Source: Anaeramoeba flamelloides (Eukaryota > Metamonada > Anaeramoebidae). From it: 64,000 nucleotides of DNA. Position 1 is the first letter of the stretch. Every line of letters starts with the position of its first letter. The stretch is taken from assembly GCA_027625915.1 (NCBI GenBank), contig JANTQA010000022.1, positions 21,001-85,000 of the forward strand, read 5' to 3'. The translations under genes were made by a program, and so were the position numbers. Positions 25,289-36,257 of this stretch are shown here, in pieces. The notes under the pieces are model-generated. The model searched no databases, was not told where the DNA came from, and was given only the letters and a program-made list of their open reading frames with translations.

Positions 25289-25455
25289 TAGGGTAGGAGA
25301 AAAAGCCCCCTTCAGGGGGTTTGGGGGTGTAGGTAATATAGCACCTATTAGGTTAGGTGCGTAAAGTTATATTTTGGTATTTTTTTTTTTTGAAAAGAAA
25401 AGGAAAATTTGAGTTAGGTATGTAGGAGAATTCAGACATCATTACTTAACAAGAT
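25289..25455 (-). repeat. Right terminal inverted repeat of the 3.8-kb element
   Basis: This is the reverse complement of the left repeat, with GGGGGTTTGGGGGTGTAGG mirroring its partner. A handful of mismatches and a shorter homopolymer separate the two ends, so the insertion is not brand new. Confidence 0.75.
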
Positions 25456-25484
25456 TTGAATATATACATATATATATATATATA

Positions 25485-25942
25485 CAGCTGTTCCAACCCT
25501 ACCGTAAAAAATTATAAGATATACAGATCCTTTGTATATTATAAAATTTCCATTTATGAAATAGAAAATTCAATTTCTATCATATCATATGAGAAAATTG
25601 TTTTTTAATCTTAAAGAAAGAAAAAAATTGGAATTTCATAAGAAAAGAAATCACAGAAACATGAAAGTATTTTTCGATCCTTGCTTTTAAATTGTTTAAA
25701 ACCGAAATACTCCTAATTTTAGAAATTCAAGATCCTTATTAATATACTTTTTTTTACAATTTATTTGCCATTTTCAAAAACCAAAAATTGGATAATATAA
25801 ATTTTTTTCTTCTAATAAAAATTTTTATGGTTGATAATAAACTTTCAGATCCATTTTACGGTTTGTTATACATGACAAAATTTAATAATAGAAAATCAAT
25901 TTCTGTGTCTTATAAATTTTCACGGTAGGGTTGGAACAGCTG
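25485..25942. mobile_element. Family A short DNA transposon, copy A2
   Basis: By eye it is nearly identical to A1, A3 and A4, with TA on both sides. Its right flank is the same as that of A3 (segmental duplication), while its left flank is a (TA)n tract next to the 3.8-kb element. The duplication border therefore coincides with the transposon end. Confidence 0.9.
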
Positions 25943-26560
25943 TATTATTATTAACACATATTTTGTTAATTAATTAATAATTATTGAACTTTGTCCTACT
26001 CATTATGAGAATAGATGTTTGTTTTTCTCATCCATCTGGATTGATATTGTTACAGATCATGTGTTTCAAATTGAATTCATCATTGTTGTTTCTCAAGTGG
26101 TTGAATATATGAATCCATTGAATTAGTTGGATTGGTTGGATGTTTGTTTGTTTGTTTGTTTGTTTGTTGCTACTATACTTATTGATTGATCACTAATGGA
26201 AGAAATTTATAGAGTTGATCATAGTACATAGAGTCATATGTGTTGATTCTTGAGAAAAGCTTGCTAAAATACCTTCCTTGCCACATTCCGTCGTAGCCGA
26301 TAATACAGGAGTGCAAGAAACGTCGTCCTGGAACAGCAGTGAGTTGCCTTGCACAGAAGCTTGCTTAAAAACCGTTTCTTTTGACACTGTGCAAGAGCTC
26401 TCGTCCTGGCACAGAAGTGAAAAGTTTGGCACAGAAGTGGGCGGGTAATAAATCTGGGTTTTTTGACATGAGGAAAATGCTGGATCCATAATCGCTATAT
26501 ATATATATATATATATACAATAAACATGAAATATATTGATCAAAGCCAAAATTTGAAAAT
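25485..26560 (+). repeat. Segmental duplicate of 49433-50515
   Basis: The sequence from the left end of A2 through composite unit 7 is almost the same as from the left end of A3 through unit 16. Similarity stops at the transposon end on the left. Confidence 0.85.
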
Positions 26561-26745
26561 GTTAATGTTATAAATGTTCATGTTAATGTTAATGTTAATG
26601 TTAATGTTAATGTTAATGTTAATGTTAATGTTAATGTTAATGTTAATGTTAATTTTTGTTAATGTTAATGTTAATGTTAATGTTAATGTTAAGGTTAATG
26701 TTAAATGTTAATGTTAATTGTTAATGTTAATTGTTAATGTTAATT
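26311..26745 (+). repeat. Composite unit 7 (two motif pairs)
   Basis: Pairs start at 26330/26350 and 26408/26428. The spacer is the type with GACATGAGGAAAATG and a TA run, followed by a long TTAATG array (26557-26745). The unit is duplicated at 50266-50625. Confidence 0.88.
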
Positions 26746-27640
26746 GAATGTTACTATTCTTTTGATTAGATCTTGAAGTTAATGTGAATGTTAAAGTATC
26801 TATTATTTTGCAATTCAAAAAAATAAAAAATTTTTTCTTGATGAAATTCTCCACCGAATTTTTATATTGAATTATTAATTGAAAACAATTAAAATATTAG
26901 GGTAAACTTTTAGAAATGATTTTTATAGACAATAAAAATAAATATAAATGAATAAAAATTTTTTAATTTTAGAAAAGATGATAACAGATAGAGATCTGCA
27001 TTGTACATATATTATTTTTTTTGAATTTTAAGATTTGAAAATTAAAATTTTATTATTATGATTATGTTCATAATCATGATGATGATGATGATGGTTCAAA
27101 TAGGGTAGGGTTGTTTGGGTTTTATTTGAAAATTGAATAGATTTGATTGAAAATTGAATATGATTTGATTGAATGATTGTAGATGATTGATAAATTAGTG
27201 AATTGATTAATTGATTTAATTTGTTTGATATTTTTGATATGTTGAACTATGGGATTAAATTTGTTAGTTGGTTACTTGAATTGAATGGACGAATAAATGA
27301 TTGATTTGATTATTTGAATAATTGATTGTTTGATTGTTTGAATTTGTTTGAAGATCCTTGAATGTGTATGATATATGTTTGATTGAAATTGTGATTGTAT
27401 GAAGATGATTAAATGAATAGAATAAATGATTGATCTGAATATAGATGAATTGAATGAATTAATTGTCATTTGGTGAATAATGGATCTTGTGGATTTGAAT
27501 AAATTTCATTTAATTGACTAGTTTTGTTGATTGAATTTTATTTGATATGTTTGATTTTATTTGAACTATGTGAATGAAATTTGTAATTGTTTGATTTTAT
27601 TTGAATGGACTAATGAATGATTTGTTTGGTTTGTGTAGAT
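26740..27640 (+). repeat. Segmental duplicate of 41895-42620
   Basis: Shared landmarks include TTGATGAAATTCTCCACCGA and GGATTAAATTTGTTAGTTGG. The 42-kb copy lacks about 170 bp of the GATTGAAT-rich part. Confidence 0.82.
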
Positions 27641-27780
27641 ATATTGTTTTTTTCTTATGTATAGCTTGTTTTTGTGTATTTGTAGTTTTTGTGTTTTTTT
27701 TTTTGTTTTTTTTTTGTTTTTTTGTTGTTTTTGTGTTATTTTAGATTAGATTAGATTAGTATATATTGTTGTTTTTTTGT

Positions 27781-27814
<34 letters not shown>

Positions 27815-27898
27815 GTTGTTCTATACGTGAATATCTTCCTTGGCTTGCTAATGTTGCTAATCATTCACTTCTGATACTATACCATGCATTTCCTTGCT

Positions 27899-28640
27899 GT
27901 GCAAGAAACCACCGTGGTGGCACAGAAGTGACAACTTTGGCACAGAAGTGATTAGGTAAAATTATTGATTTTTCAAGTGGAAAATATATTGACACTATAT
28001 ATTTATATAGAGAACAATAATGAAATTATATAGATCTTGAATGGTTAATGTTTAAATGTTAATGTTAATATTAATATAAATGTTAATGTTAATTGTTAAT
28101 TGTTAATGTTAATGTTAATGTTAATGTTACAGTCTTTCCAAGTCTACCATAAAATTTTAAATAAAACAGATTTGAGTTTTCTATTCTTATTTTTTATTTT
28201 CAAAAAAATCGGAAATAATAGCTATTATTCAAAAAAAAATTTCAATAAATGAGCTATTATTCATATTTTGAAACAACAAAAAAAAAAAACTTTCTGAAGA
28301 TTCAAGAAGCACCTAAAAATATTGTTCAATAAAGGTAAATTTTTAAAGATCAGTCAATATTGATATTTTTTTGGGCTCTTTATTGACCAATAATTTTTAA
28401 GTTTTAAGTGATCTTGAATTTTTTTTTTGATGTTTCAAGATTTGAATAATAGCTCATTTATTGAAATTTTTTTTTGAATAATAGCTATTATTTCCGATTT
28501 TTTTGAAAATAGAAAATAAGAATAGAAAACTCATTTGTGTTTTATTTAAAATTTTATGGTAGCCTTGGAACGGCTGTAATTTTAATGTTAATGTTAATGT
28601 TAATGTTAATTGTTAATGTTAATGTTAATGTAAATGTTAC
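27899..28640 (+). repeat. Composite unit 8, array split by transposon A7
   Basis: The pair starts at 27919 and 27939. The spacer is of the same type as unit 6. The array starts at about 28036, is split by A7 (28130-28576) and resumes to about 28640. Confidence 0.85.
28130..28576. mobile_element. Family A end type, fold-back copy A7 inside a TTAATG array
   Basis: The element splits a TTAATG array with TA on each side. Its two halves are almost complete reverse complements of each other (blocks around GAAATAATAGCTATTATT and GAGCTATTATTC), so a transcript would form one long hairpin. Confidence 0.88.
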
Positions 28641-29160
28641 TGTTAATGATTGATCTTGAAGGTTAGGTTAGTGTTTAAGTAATTCTGGATTGAATTTCTC
28701 TGTTTTTTATATCATATTTTATTTTATTATTATTATGATTTTTTTCATATTAAATACTTCCAATCCTTTGATTTGATTTGATTTAGGTTCTGTTATTTTT
28801 TTTATAATTTTTATATAAAGAAGAAAAAAACTCTTCAAATCGAAAGGTGTCTGTCTTGTTAGAAATAATGAACTTGTCGAGTAGGTACGTGAAATAAGTT
28901 CCGATTAGAACTCTTCTAAATCTGAATTTTTACATAAAACCATTTTTTTTTTAATTTTTTTTCTTTCTCTTAGATCCAAATGAATTGACATTCTTTGATA
29001 CACTATATTTGACTTTAATTAAATAATTTTTTAAATTATTATTTTGATAAGAAAATTTTGAACTATTTTGAAAATCATTATGATAATGACAAATTGATAC
29101 TATGTAAAAAAAAGAACAATATTTTATAAAATCTATTATTTGAGAGTATTAATGATAATA
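28640..29160 (+). repeat. 515-bp block, copy 3
   Basis: Its right border holds the uninterrupted A1 target (AATGATAATATTATTTTCAA). Confidence 0.85.
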
Positions 29161-29480
29161 TTATTTTCAAATTCTTGAATTTGGTTGAAAAAATTTGAAA
29201 ACATGTTAGGACCATATATATATATAAACACTTTTTGAATTTTTGAAAATTCATTATTTGAGACTAGGGAGAAAAATATGATGTTAGTGTTTTGATTCTT
29301 TAAAATAAACAATGTTTTATAATATTGTATTTGAGTATACTCAGTATCTTAAGAATTTTCATTTTTACATTTTTGAACTTTTTGAAAATTTTGAAAACAT
29401 GTTTTGTCTATATACATAAAAACATTTTTGAATTTTGAAATTTTTGATTTTTGAAATTTTCATTATTTGAGATTAGGAAA
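29160..29480 (+). repeat. ~205-bp satellite, array 3 (short)
   Basis: About one and a half units, ending in the GTGGATTAGTGGATTT stretch that leads into a (TTG)n tract. Confidence 0.8.
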
Positions 29481-29590
29481 ATATGTTTTTGTGGATTAGT
29501 GGATTTTTTGTTGTTTTGGTGGATAGGTTTTTGTGGATATGTTTTTGTTGATAGGTTGTTATTGTTGATTTGTTGTTGTTTTAGGATAGG

Positions 29591-29626
<36 letters not shown>

Positions 29627-29754
29627 TTGTTTATTGTTGTTGTTTTTGTTTATTGTTGTTGTTGTTTATTGTTGTTATTGATGGTTGATTGTTCTTTTAC
29701 TTGCTAATGTTGCTAACCATCCACTGTTGATACAAGACCATTCATTTCCTTGCT

Positions 29755-29975
29755 GTGCAAGAAACCACCGTGGTGGCACAAAAGTGACATCTTTGGCACA
29801 GAAGTGAGTAGGTAAAATTATTAATTTTTCAAGTGGAATATATATTGATGTGTATATATATATATAAACAACAATTATGAAATTCTATAGATCTTGAATG
29901 GTTAATTGTTTAATGATTAATGTTAATGTTAAATGTTAATGTTAATTGTTAATGTTAATTGTTAATGTTAATTAT
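29755..29975 (+). repeat. Composite unit 9
   Basis: The pair starts at 29775 and 29795; the first copy has one changed base. The spacer is of the unit 6 type. A short array lies at 29912-29972. Confidence 0.85.
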
Positions 29976-30610
29976 TAGAATAACGCTTGGTGTAATTCTA
30001 CTTTTTTTTCAAAACCTGATCTCTTATAATCTAAAGTATGTTTAAAAATTACCATTTTCAAGAATTAATAGTAAACTTTACAAAAACTTTTTAATTTTTA
30101 TTAAAAATAATATTGATCAACTTTATTTTATCATTCCATTCAAATGAGTATTCTACACAAATCATCTATTAATGAACTTGTGACACACATTTTAAACCTG
30201 GATTTATTATAAAATTCACCTTATTTAACAATAATGATTTGGATTTTCAATTTTACAAATATTCCCTCAATTCAAAATTGTGTTGAAAACTATTTTTTCT
30301 CGATGTGTCCAACATTTTTCCTCTCAACAGTTAATTGTTGAAAAATTTATTAATTTGTTTACCATTATTATATGAGATCACATAAAAACACATTTTATGA
30401 AATTATCAAAAATTAGAATTAAATAATTCATTTAAAATCATCTTTTTATCAATATGAGTGTTGTTATTCTTATTAGTATTTTTTTTTTGTAAAAATTCAA
30501 TAATTATAGTTAAACATCAAATTGTTTAAATTATTGGTAATTGATCTATTTGATCTAATTTATGATGAATTGTTTTTGTGTTTGTTTTTTTTTTTGTGGT
30601 TTAGTGGATA
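29975..30610. other. Unique AT-rich insert in the higher-order repeat
   Basis: The sequence from about TAGAATAACGCTTGGTG to about 30560 replaces the 515-bp block and satellite expected after composite unit 9. I do not recognise it and find no matching ends. Confidence 0.5.
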
Positions 30611-30756
30611 GATTAGATTAGATTAGGATAAGTTGTTTTTGTTGTTGTTGCTGTTGTTGTTGTTGTTGTTGTTGTTGTTATTGATGGTTGATTGTTCCTT
30701 TGCTTGCTAATGTTGCTAAATTCCACTGTTGATACAAGTCCCTTCATTTTCATGAT

Positions 30757-31032
30757 GTGCAAGAAACCACCGTGGTGGCACAGAAGTGACAACTTTGGCA
30801 CAGAAGTGGGCGGGTAAATTTATTGATTTTTCAAGTGGAATATATATTGACACTATTTATAGAGTGGGGTACAATTATGAAATTATATAGATCTAGAATG
30901 ATACATGATCAATGATTAATGTTAATGTTAATGTTAATTGTTAAGGTTAATGTTAATGTTAATGTTAATGTTAATGTTAATGTTAATGTTAATGTTTATG
31001 GTTAATGTTAATGTTAATGTTAATGTTAATGT
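30757..31032 (+). repeat. Composite unit 10
   Basis: The pair starts at 30777 and 30797. The spacer is of the unit 6 type. The array lies at 30914-31032. Confidence 0.88.
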
Positions 31033-31034
31033 TA

Positions 31035-31555
31035 AAGTTACTATTAATGATTGATCTTGAAGGTTAGGTTAGTGTTTAAGTAATTCTGGATTGAATTTCT
31101 CTGTTTTTTATATCAATATTTTTTTTTTATTATTATAATGATTTATTTCATATTAAATAATTACAATCCTTAGATTTGATTTGATAATTTTTTTTTTATA
31201 ATTTTATATAAAGAAGAAAAAAAACTCTTCAAATCGAAAGATATTCCCTTATTAGAAATAATGACTTGTCGTGTAGGTTCGTGGAATAAGTTCCGATTAG
31301 AACTCTTCTAAATCTGAATTTTTACATTGAATCATTTTTTTAATTTTTTTTTCTCTCTATCTATATCCAAATGAATTGACATTCTTTGATACACTATATT
31401 TAACTTTAATTAAATAATTTTTTGAATTATTATTTTGATAAGAAAATTTTGAACTATTTTGAAAGTCATTCTGATAATGACAAATTGATACTATGTAAAA
31501 CAAGAACAATATTTTATAAAATCTATTATTTTGAGAGTATTAATGATAATATTAT
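31035..31555 (+). repeat. 515-bp block, copy 4
   Basis: Most diverged of the four in the central stretch (GACTTGTCGTGTAGGTTCGT). Confidence 0.83.
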
Positions 31556-32090
31556 TTTCAAATTCTTGAATTTGGTTGAAAAAATTTGTAAAAATGTTTT
31601 GTCTTTCGGTATAAAAAACGTTTTTTTGAATTTTTGATTTTTGAAATTTTCATTATTTGAGACTAGGTAGAAAAATATGATATCAATATGTTGAGTCTTT
31701 AAAATAAACAATATTTTATAATAATATATTTGGGTAGATTCACTATCTTTTAAATTTACATTTTTACATTTTTTTAAAAAATTTGAAATTTTTGAAAATT
31801 TTGAAAACATGTTTTGACAATATATGGGCAAACACTTTTTTTGATTTTTGAAATTTTCATTATTTGAGACTCGGAACAAAATAATGATATTAGTGTGTTG
31901 AGTGTTTGAAATAAACAATGTTTTATAATATAGTATTTGAGTAGACTCAGTATGTTAAGAATTTCTATTTTAACAATTTTGTTAATTTTGAAAAATTTGA
32001 AAACATGTTTTGACCATATATAAGTAAAAACACTTTTTGAAATTTTAAAATTTTTGAAATTTTCATTATTTGAGATTAGGAAAATATGTT
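31555..32090 (+). repeat. ~205-bp satellite, array 4
   Basis: Landmarks at about 31585, 31808 and 32006. It leads into GTGGATTAGTAGATTTATTG as array 1 does. Confidence 0.82.
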
Positions 32091-32177
32091 TTTGTGGATT
32101 AGTAGATTTATTGTTGTTTTTGTGGATAGGTTTTTGTGGATAGGTTGTTATTGTTGATTGTTGTTTTTTTGTGGATA

Positions 32178-32179
<2 letters not shown>

Positions 32180-32276
<97 letters not shown>

Positions 32277-32277
32277 G
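32180..32277 (+). repeat. TTGCTG then TTG array
   Basis: About eight hexamers pass into about 15 trinucleotides immediately upstream of the composite unit 11 region. Confidence 0.9.
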
Positions 32278-32358
32278 CTGCTGTTCTTGTCATTTTCATT
32301 GTTGTAGTTGTTTTTCAGTGTATATTCACTTTCTTGACATTCATTTCTCGACACACCC

Positions 32359-32680
32359 TGCAAGAACCCCCCTCGTGCTGGCACAGAACTGTAATTGCTG
32401 GCACAGAAGTGGGCGGGTAATAACTTTTGTTTTGGGTTTTTTTTTTTTTTTCCTCATTATCTCTCTAGAGAGATCTGTATCTCTAGACAATGAAATAACA
32501 ACAATAAAAAGAAGAAGAAGAAGATGAAAAGAGAATTTTCCGGTCTTTTGAAATCAATGATTCATGATTAATTTTAATGTTAATGTTAATGTTAATGTTA
32601 ATGTTAATGTTAATGTTAAAGTTAATGTTAATGTTAATGTTAATGTTAATGTTAATGTTAATGTTAATTGTAATTGTTAA
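32359..32680 (+). repeat. Composite unit 11
   Basis: The pair starts at 32380 and 32400. The spacer is of the unit 3 type. The array lies at 32576-32675. A TTGCTG then TTG array (32180-32277) lies upstream. Confidence 0.87.
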
Positions 32681-32689
32681 TTGTTAATT

Positions 32690-33064
32690 GGTTAATTTAT
32701 ATAATTGGTTATCCTGAACATCCTTTTTAAAAACTGCAGTATTATTTTTCGAAATGAGTTTATATATATATATATTAGAATGGATTTCTCACTTATCATT
32801 TTCCAATAAAAAATTAGCACCAAAACAAATGTTTATCAGATATATCTCTATCATAGAGATCGATCTAATTAATATAAACTTATTGAAAAATTTGACACAA
32901 TTTAATTTTCTAATTTCAAAATTATCAAAATATAAAAAAAATTTTTTACCCCCCCCCATTAGATTCCTCTAATAATGAATTTACTCTTTGATCAGATATT
33001 AATATTTGTCTTGACTACTAAAAGTTTTCATCACTCAGTAAAAATCAAAAACAAACAATCATTA

Positions 33065-33097
<33 letters not shown>

Positions 33098-33160
33098 AAA
33101 ATGAAAAGAGAAGAAAAAAATGAAAAGAGTCAATTTATTTATATTTACAAAAAAATTTTT
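32690..33160. other. Stretch downstream of the BTB gene
   Basis: AT-rich with a C run near 32950 and a long A run (33068-33093) just beyond the gene stop on its 3' side. No gene is seen. Confidence 0.55.
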
Positions 33161-33162
33161 AT

Positions 33163-34536
33163 TCATTTCTCAGAAATTTCATTCCAATTACGTTTTCTAA
33201 AACTCAAGTAGTATTGATTGTTTTGAAGAGATAGTTTCATATGATTGTACTTTAAAAAGTTATCTTTCTTGAATAATGCATTTTGATCCACAACCTTTTG
33301 TTTTTTATCTTCTTCATCTTCATCATCATCATCATCATTCTCCTTTTCATTCTCATTCTCATCCTCATTCTTATTTTCATTCTCATTCTCATTCTCCTTT
33401 TCATTCTCATTCTCCTTTTCATTCTCATTCTCATTCGTATTTTCATTCTTATTCTCTTTCTCTTTCTCTTTCTTATTCTCATAGTAATTCTTAAAGTAAT
33501 TCTTATTCTCTTACTCCTTTTCATACTCCTTTTCATTCATTTTCTCCTTCTCATTCATCTTCTCCTTCTCCTTCTCCCACTTCTTCTTCTTCTTCTTATT
33601 CTCAATCTCATTTTCAATGTCAATGTCAATGAAAAGGTCATTGTCTTGCCCAAATCCCATGCGATTGAGTTTATAAAGAATCCTGATCAATATTATATCT
33701 TTTTGCAAGGACAATTTGGAATGATAAAGTTCGATTAATTCTAAGTATTCCATTCTGTTGTATCGTACATGTGGCAACAGGTATTGCAAAAGGTACTTTA
33801 GATTCTCTTTATTTCTTGTTCTGTTCAATTTTTGGCATAAATGTTCCCCAATTTTATATAAATATGACACGAGATCGAATTCACATAAAACAGCCCCATC
33901 TACTTCTTCATCTTCATATCCATCTTCATATTCATCTTCATATCCATCTTCATATTCATCTTCATATTCATCTCGGCTGTCTATGTAAGAGATCCAACGC
34001 ACAAGGCAAATACGGTGCTCGCGGCGTGTAATGATCGATGCCAAAGGCGAGTCTATTGTTTTCCGACCGACTACACCTGTCTTGCCGCCGCCACCGCCGC
34101 TAACAACCTCCTCCTTTGAGATGCTTTGTTCTTTGGAAAATCGCTTGCCTAGATACTTCTCCTTGGGGGAAATGTACTGCATAATAGCTGCGTAAAAGAG
34201 CGCCCGCATTTAGAAAAATATCGACGCTTCGATCAAAAGGTGAATCCATTTTAACTCAAGATGGAATTGGCCCGTGTAAATGAACTCCACAAGCGCACAC
34301 ATCACTACACTTTTCACATCAGGGTACCATAGATCATGCATCCTCGATCCACATTCAAACATCCACCCTGTTGGGTACAGGTTTCTTTTAAACACAGGCG
34401 ATTGCTGTGCCAAGATCAATTTGTGTGCCCACATATAACTTCCCGAATCCCCAGACGACAATTTGACATCAGCTAATTCTTCATCCGTGTACAGATTCCT
34501 CAGAAAGAATTGTCTTGAAGGTCGTTCTCGTTCCAT
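33163..34536 (-). CDS. BTB-BACK domain protein with two in-frame TAA codons
   Basis: The minus-strand frame runs 458 codons from ATG at 34536 to TGA at 33163-33165, broken in the standard code only by TAA at codon 109 (34210-34212) and codon 342 (33511-33513). Residues about 8-125 are a BTB/POZ domain: LADVKLSS, then WAHKLILAQQSPVFKRNLY, then VEFIYTGQFHL. After codon 109 the same frame continues the last BTB helix (MRALFYAAIMQYI), a Gly5 linker, a tract of DEYEDGYED repeats, and a BACK-like stretch (YLLQYLLPHVRYNRMEYLEL). The C terminus is Lys/Glu/Asn-rich, then ends in an ordinary-looking tail (VVDQNALFKKDNFLKYN). No kelch repeats follow. BTB-BACK proteins are usually CUL3 ubiquitin-ligase adaptors; that role here is inferred from family. 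The ATG chosen directly precedes the domain, although the frame stays open upstream. The N-terminal half is visibly richer in G and C than its surroundings. TAA may encode Gln here, or the gene may be a recent pseudogene. Confidence 0.75.
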
Positions 34537-34599
34537 CAATGCTTTTTTTAAAGAGAATAATAAATGTTTGAAATATTTTTGATAATTTGCTTTCTTTTG

Positions 34600-34643
34600 A
34601 GTGAGTGATTGAGTGAGTGAGTGAGTGATTTCTGGATTGAGTA

Positions 34644-34682
<39 letters not shown>

Positions 34683-34771
34683 AATTGATTGATTAATTGA
34701 TTGATTGATTAATTGATTGATTAATTGATTGATTGATTGATTGATTGATTGATGGATCTATTTATGTGTTT

Positions 34772-34810
<39 letters not shown>

Positions 34811-34815
34811 TTTAT
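34600..34815 (+). repeat. GATT and GATA tetranucleotide arrays upstream of the BTB gene
   Basis: A long GATT array with TAAT interruptions (to about 34752) and a GATA array (34776-34809) lie between 65 and 280 bp upstream of the BTB gene start, so they occupy its likely promoter region. Confidence 0.85.
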
Positions 34816-35011
34816 ATAAACTCTAATTAATGAAATTTTTAAACAGTTAATTGATATTCATGATCATGATTATGATCATGATGATGAAATGATCTAAAAT
34901 GAATTTTCTTAATTTTCATAAAATAAATATTAATTTTATAAAAATAAATCAACATTTTCACCCAATGTCTTTTCTAAATTTTACAATTAGGTTAGGTTAG
35001 CTTAGTTACAG

Positions 35012-35051
<40 letters not shown>

Positions 35052-35372
35052 ATGAACAGTTTATAGACATGATTGTTCATTATTGTTCAAAACTCATGTT
35101 AAGGAATTTTCAAATTGTTCAAAGTGTTGTTTGTTTTTTTTTGTTTGTTATTGTTTGTTTGTTTTTTTATTTGTTTGTTATGATTGGTTTGTTGTTATTG
35201 TTTGTTTGTTAATGATTGAGGTTTGTATTTTTTTTGTTTGTTGCTAATATAAAATTGATTGTCAATAAACTGAAGAAAGATTATTATAGAGTTCACATTT
35301 CATATAGTTGATTGTTGAGAAAAAGCTTGATCTAAAACTGCTTGCTCAAACACCTAACCTGATAATACAGGA

Positions 35373-35722
35373 GTGCAAGATCCCTCGTCCTAGAACAGAA
35401 GTGAGTTGTCTGGAACAGAAGTAACCAGTTGCTACATTGCACCGTTCCTTATGATGCAGTGTGCAAGAGCTGCCGTCCTGGCACAGAAGTGAAAAGTTTG
35501 GCACAGAAGTGGGCGGGTAATAAATCTGGGTTTTTTGACATATGAGGATAATGATGGATTTAGAATCACTATATATATATATATACATACACTATAAAAC
35601 ATGAAATATGATCAAAGGGCTGTTAATTGTTAATGTTAATGTTAATGTTAATGTTAATGTTAATGTTAATGTTAATTGTTAATGTTAATGTTAGATTTAA
35701 TGTTAATGTTAATGTTTATTTT
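35373..35722 (+). repeat. Composite unit 12 (two motif pairs)
   Basis: Pairs start at 35392/35412 and 35480/35500, again 88 bp apart as in unit 5. The spacer is of the unit 7 type and the array lies at 35625-35722. The upstream sequence from 35305 matches that ahead of unit 5. Confidence 0.87.
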
Positions 35723-36237
35723 AATCTGAATAATGTATTTAAAATAACTTTATGGTACGTATAGTAATTCTGTACAGAATTTCTCTAAATGGATTTTAAA
35801 AATTTAGTTTGAAAATTTCCCAGTTTTCTCCATTCAGAAAACAACAACTAGAAAATTTTTGAAGGAGTACTTTTACCAAAATTATTGAATTTTGAGATCT
35901 TATGTGAATTATGTAATGTAATACTAGGGTTATTGAAGAATGTTTTGAAATTAATGTTAGAGGTACATATATGAGAGTAAATATGTACAGAATTTCTGAC
36001 CAAAATACAAAAAATATCCAAAATCAAAAAACCTAAATGTAGAACAGACAAAAAGATCCACTATTCAACATATCTGTTAGACAAAAAACGTGAAATTAAA
36101 AAAAGTTGTTTTGTAACGATTATCAAATAAACAGCAAAAAAAACGAATTATTTTTCTTTTTATTCTTGTAATTGAAAAAATAACCAAACCTGTAAAAAAA
36201 CAATGAACAGAAAAAGAAGAAGTTTTTTGATAATCAA

Positions 36238-36257
36238 TTAATGTAAATTTACATTAA
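36238..36257. other. 20-bp perfect palindrome
   Basis: TTAATGTAAATTTACATTAA is conserved in the duplicate at 51536-51555, upstream of B-box copies a and c, and is lost upstream of copy d. Confidence 0.6.

Larger units (their letters stand above)
21673..25455. mobile_element. 3.8-kb element with ~180-bp terminal inverted repeats
   Basis: The left end (21673-21855) and the reverse complement of the right end (25289-25455) share a common order of blocks: TCTTGTTAAG, GAATTCTCCTAC, an A/T homopolymer tract, TTACGCACCTAAC, TAGGTGCTATATTACC, and a hairpin with arms CCCCC and GGGGG around TGAA. The termini each contain TTAA (21679-21682 and 25446-25449). A TTAA target duplication as in PiggyBac elements is possible, and a 3-bp ATT duplication outside is an alternative. 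The interior is AT-rich with no confident gene. Two protein-like minus-strand stretches (23680-24144 and around 22201-22290) may be transposase remnants. The next feature to the right is a family A transposon that starts 30 bp beyond the element. Confidence 0.7.

Noticed and set aside
26193-26549. 118-codon minus-strand frame, with a 117-codon partner at 50148-50501
   Set aside because: It reads the composite motif backwards. The two are recent segmental duplicates, so similarity is expected. A frame change in the TA run alters the N-terminal part without apparent constraint.
28660-28675. Short GGTTAGGTTAG runs as telomere repeats
   Set aside because: Only one or two units occur at scattered sites (also near 16622 and 34991). 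No array is present.
32108-32299. Poly-Gln frame
   Set aside because: Pure CAA/CAG microsatellite without a domain on either side.
34210-34212. A small intron removing the first TAA of the BTB gene
   Set aside because: The nearest GT and AG pair (38 bp) would shift the frame away from the conserved helix, and the sequence on both sides of TAA is already the expected domain sequence.
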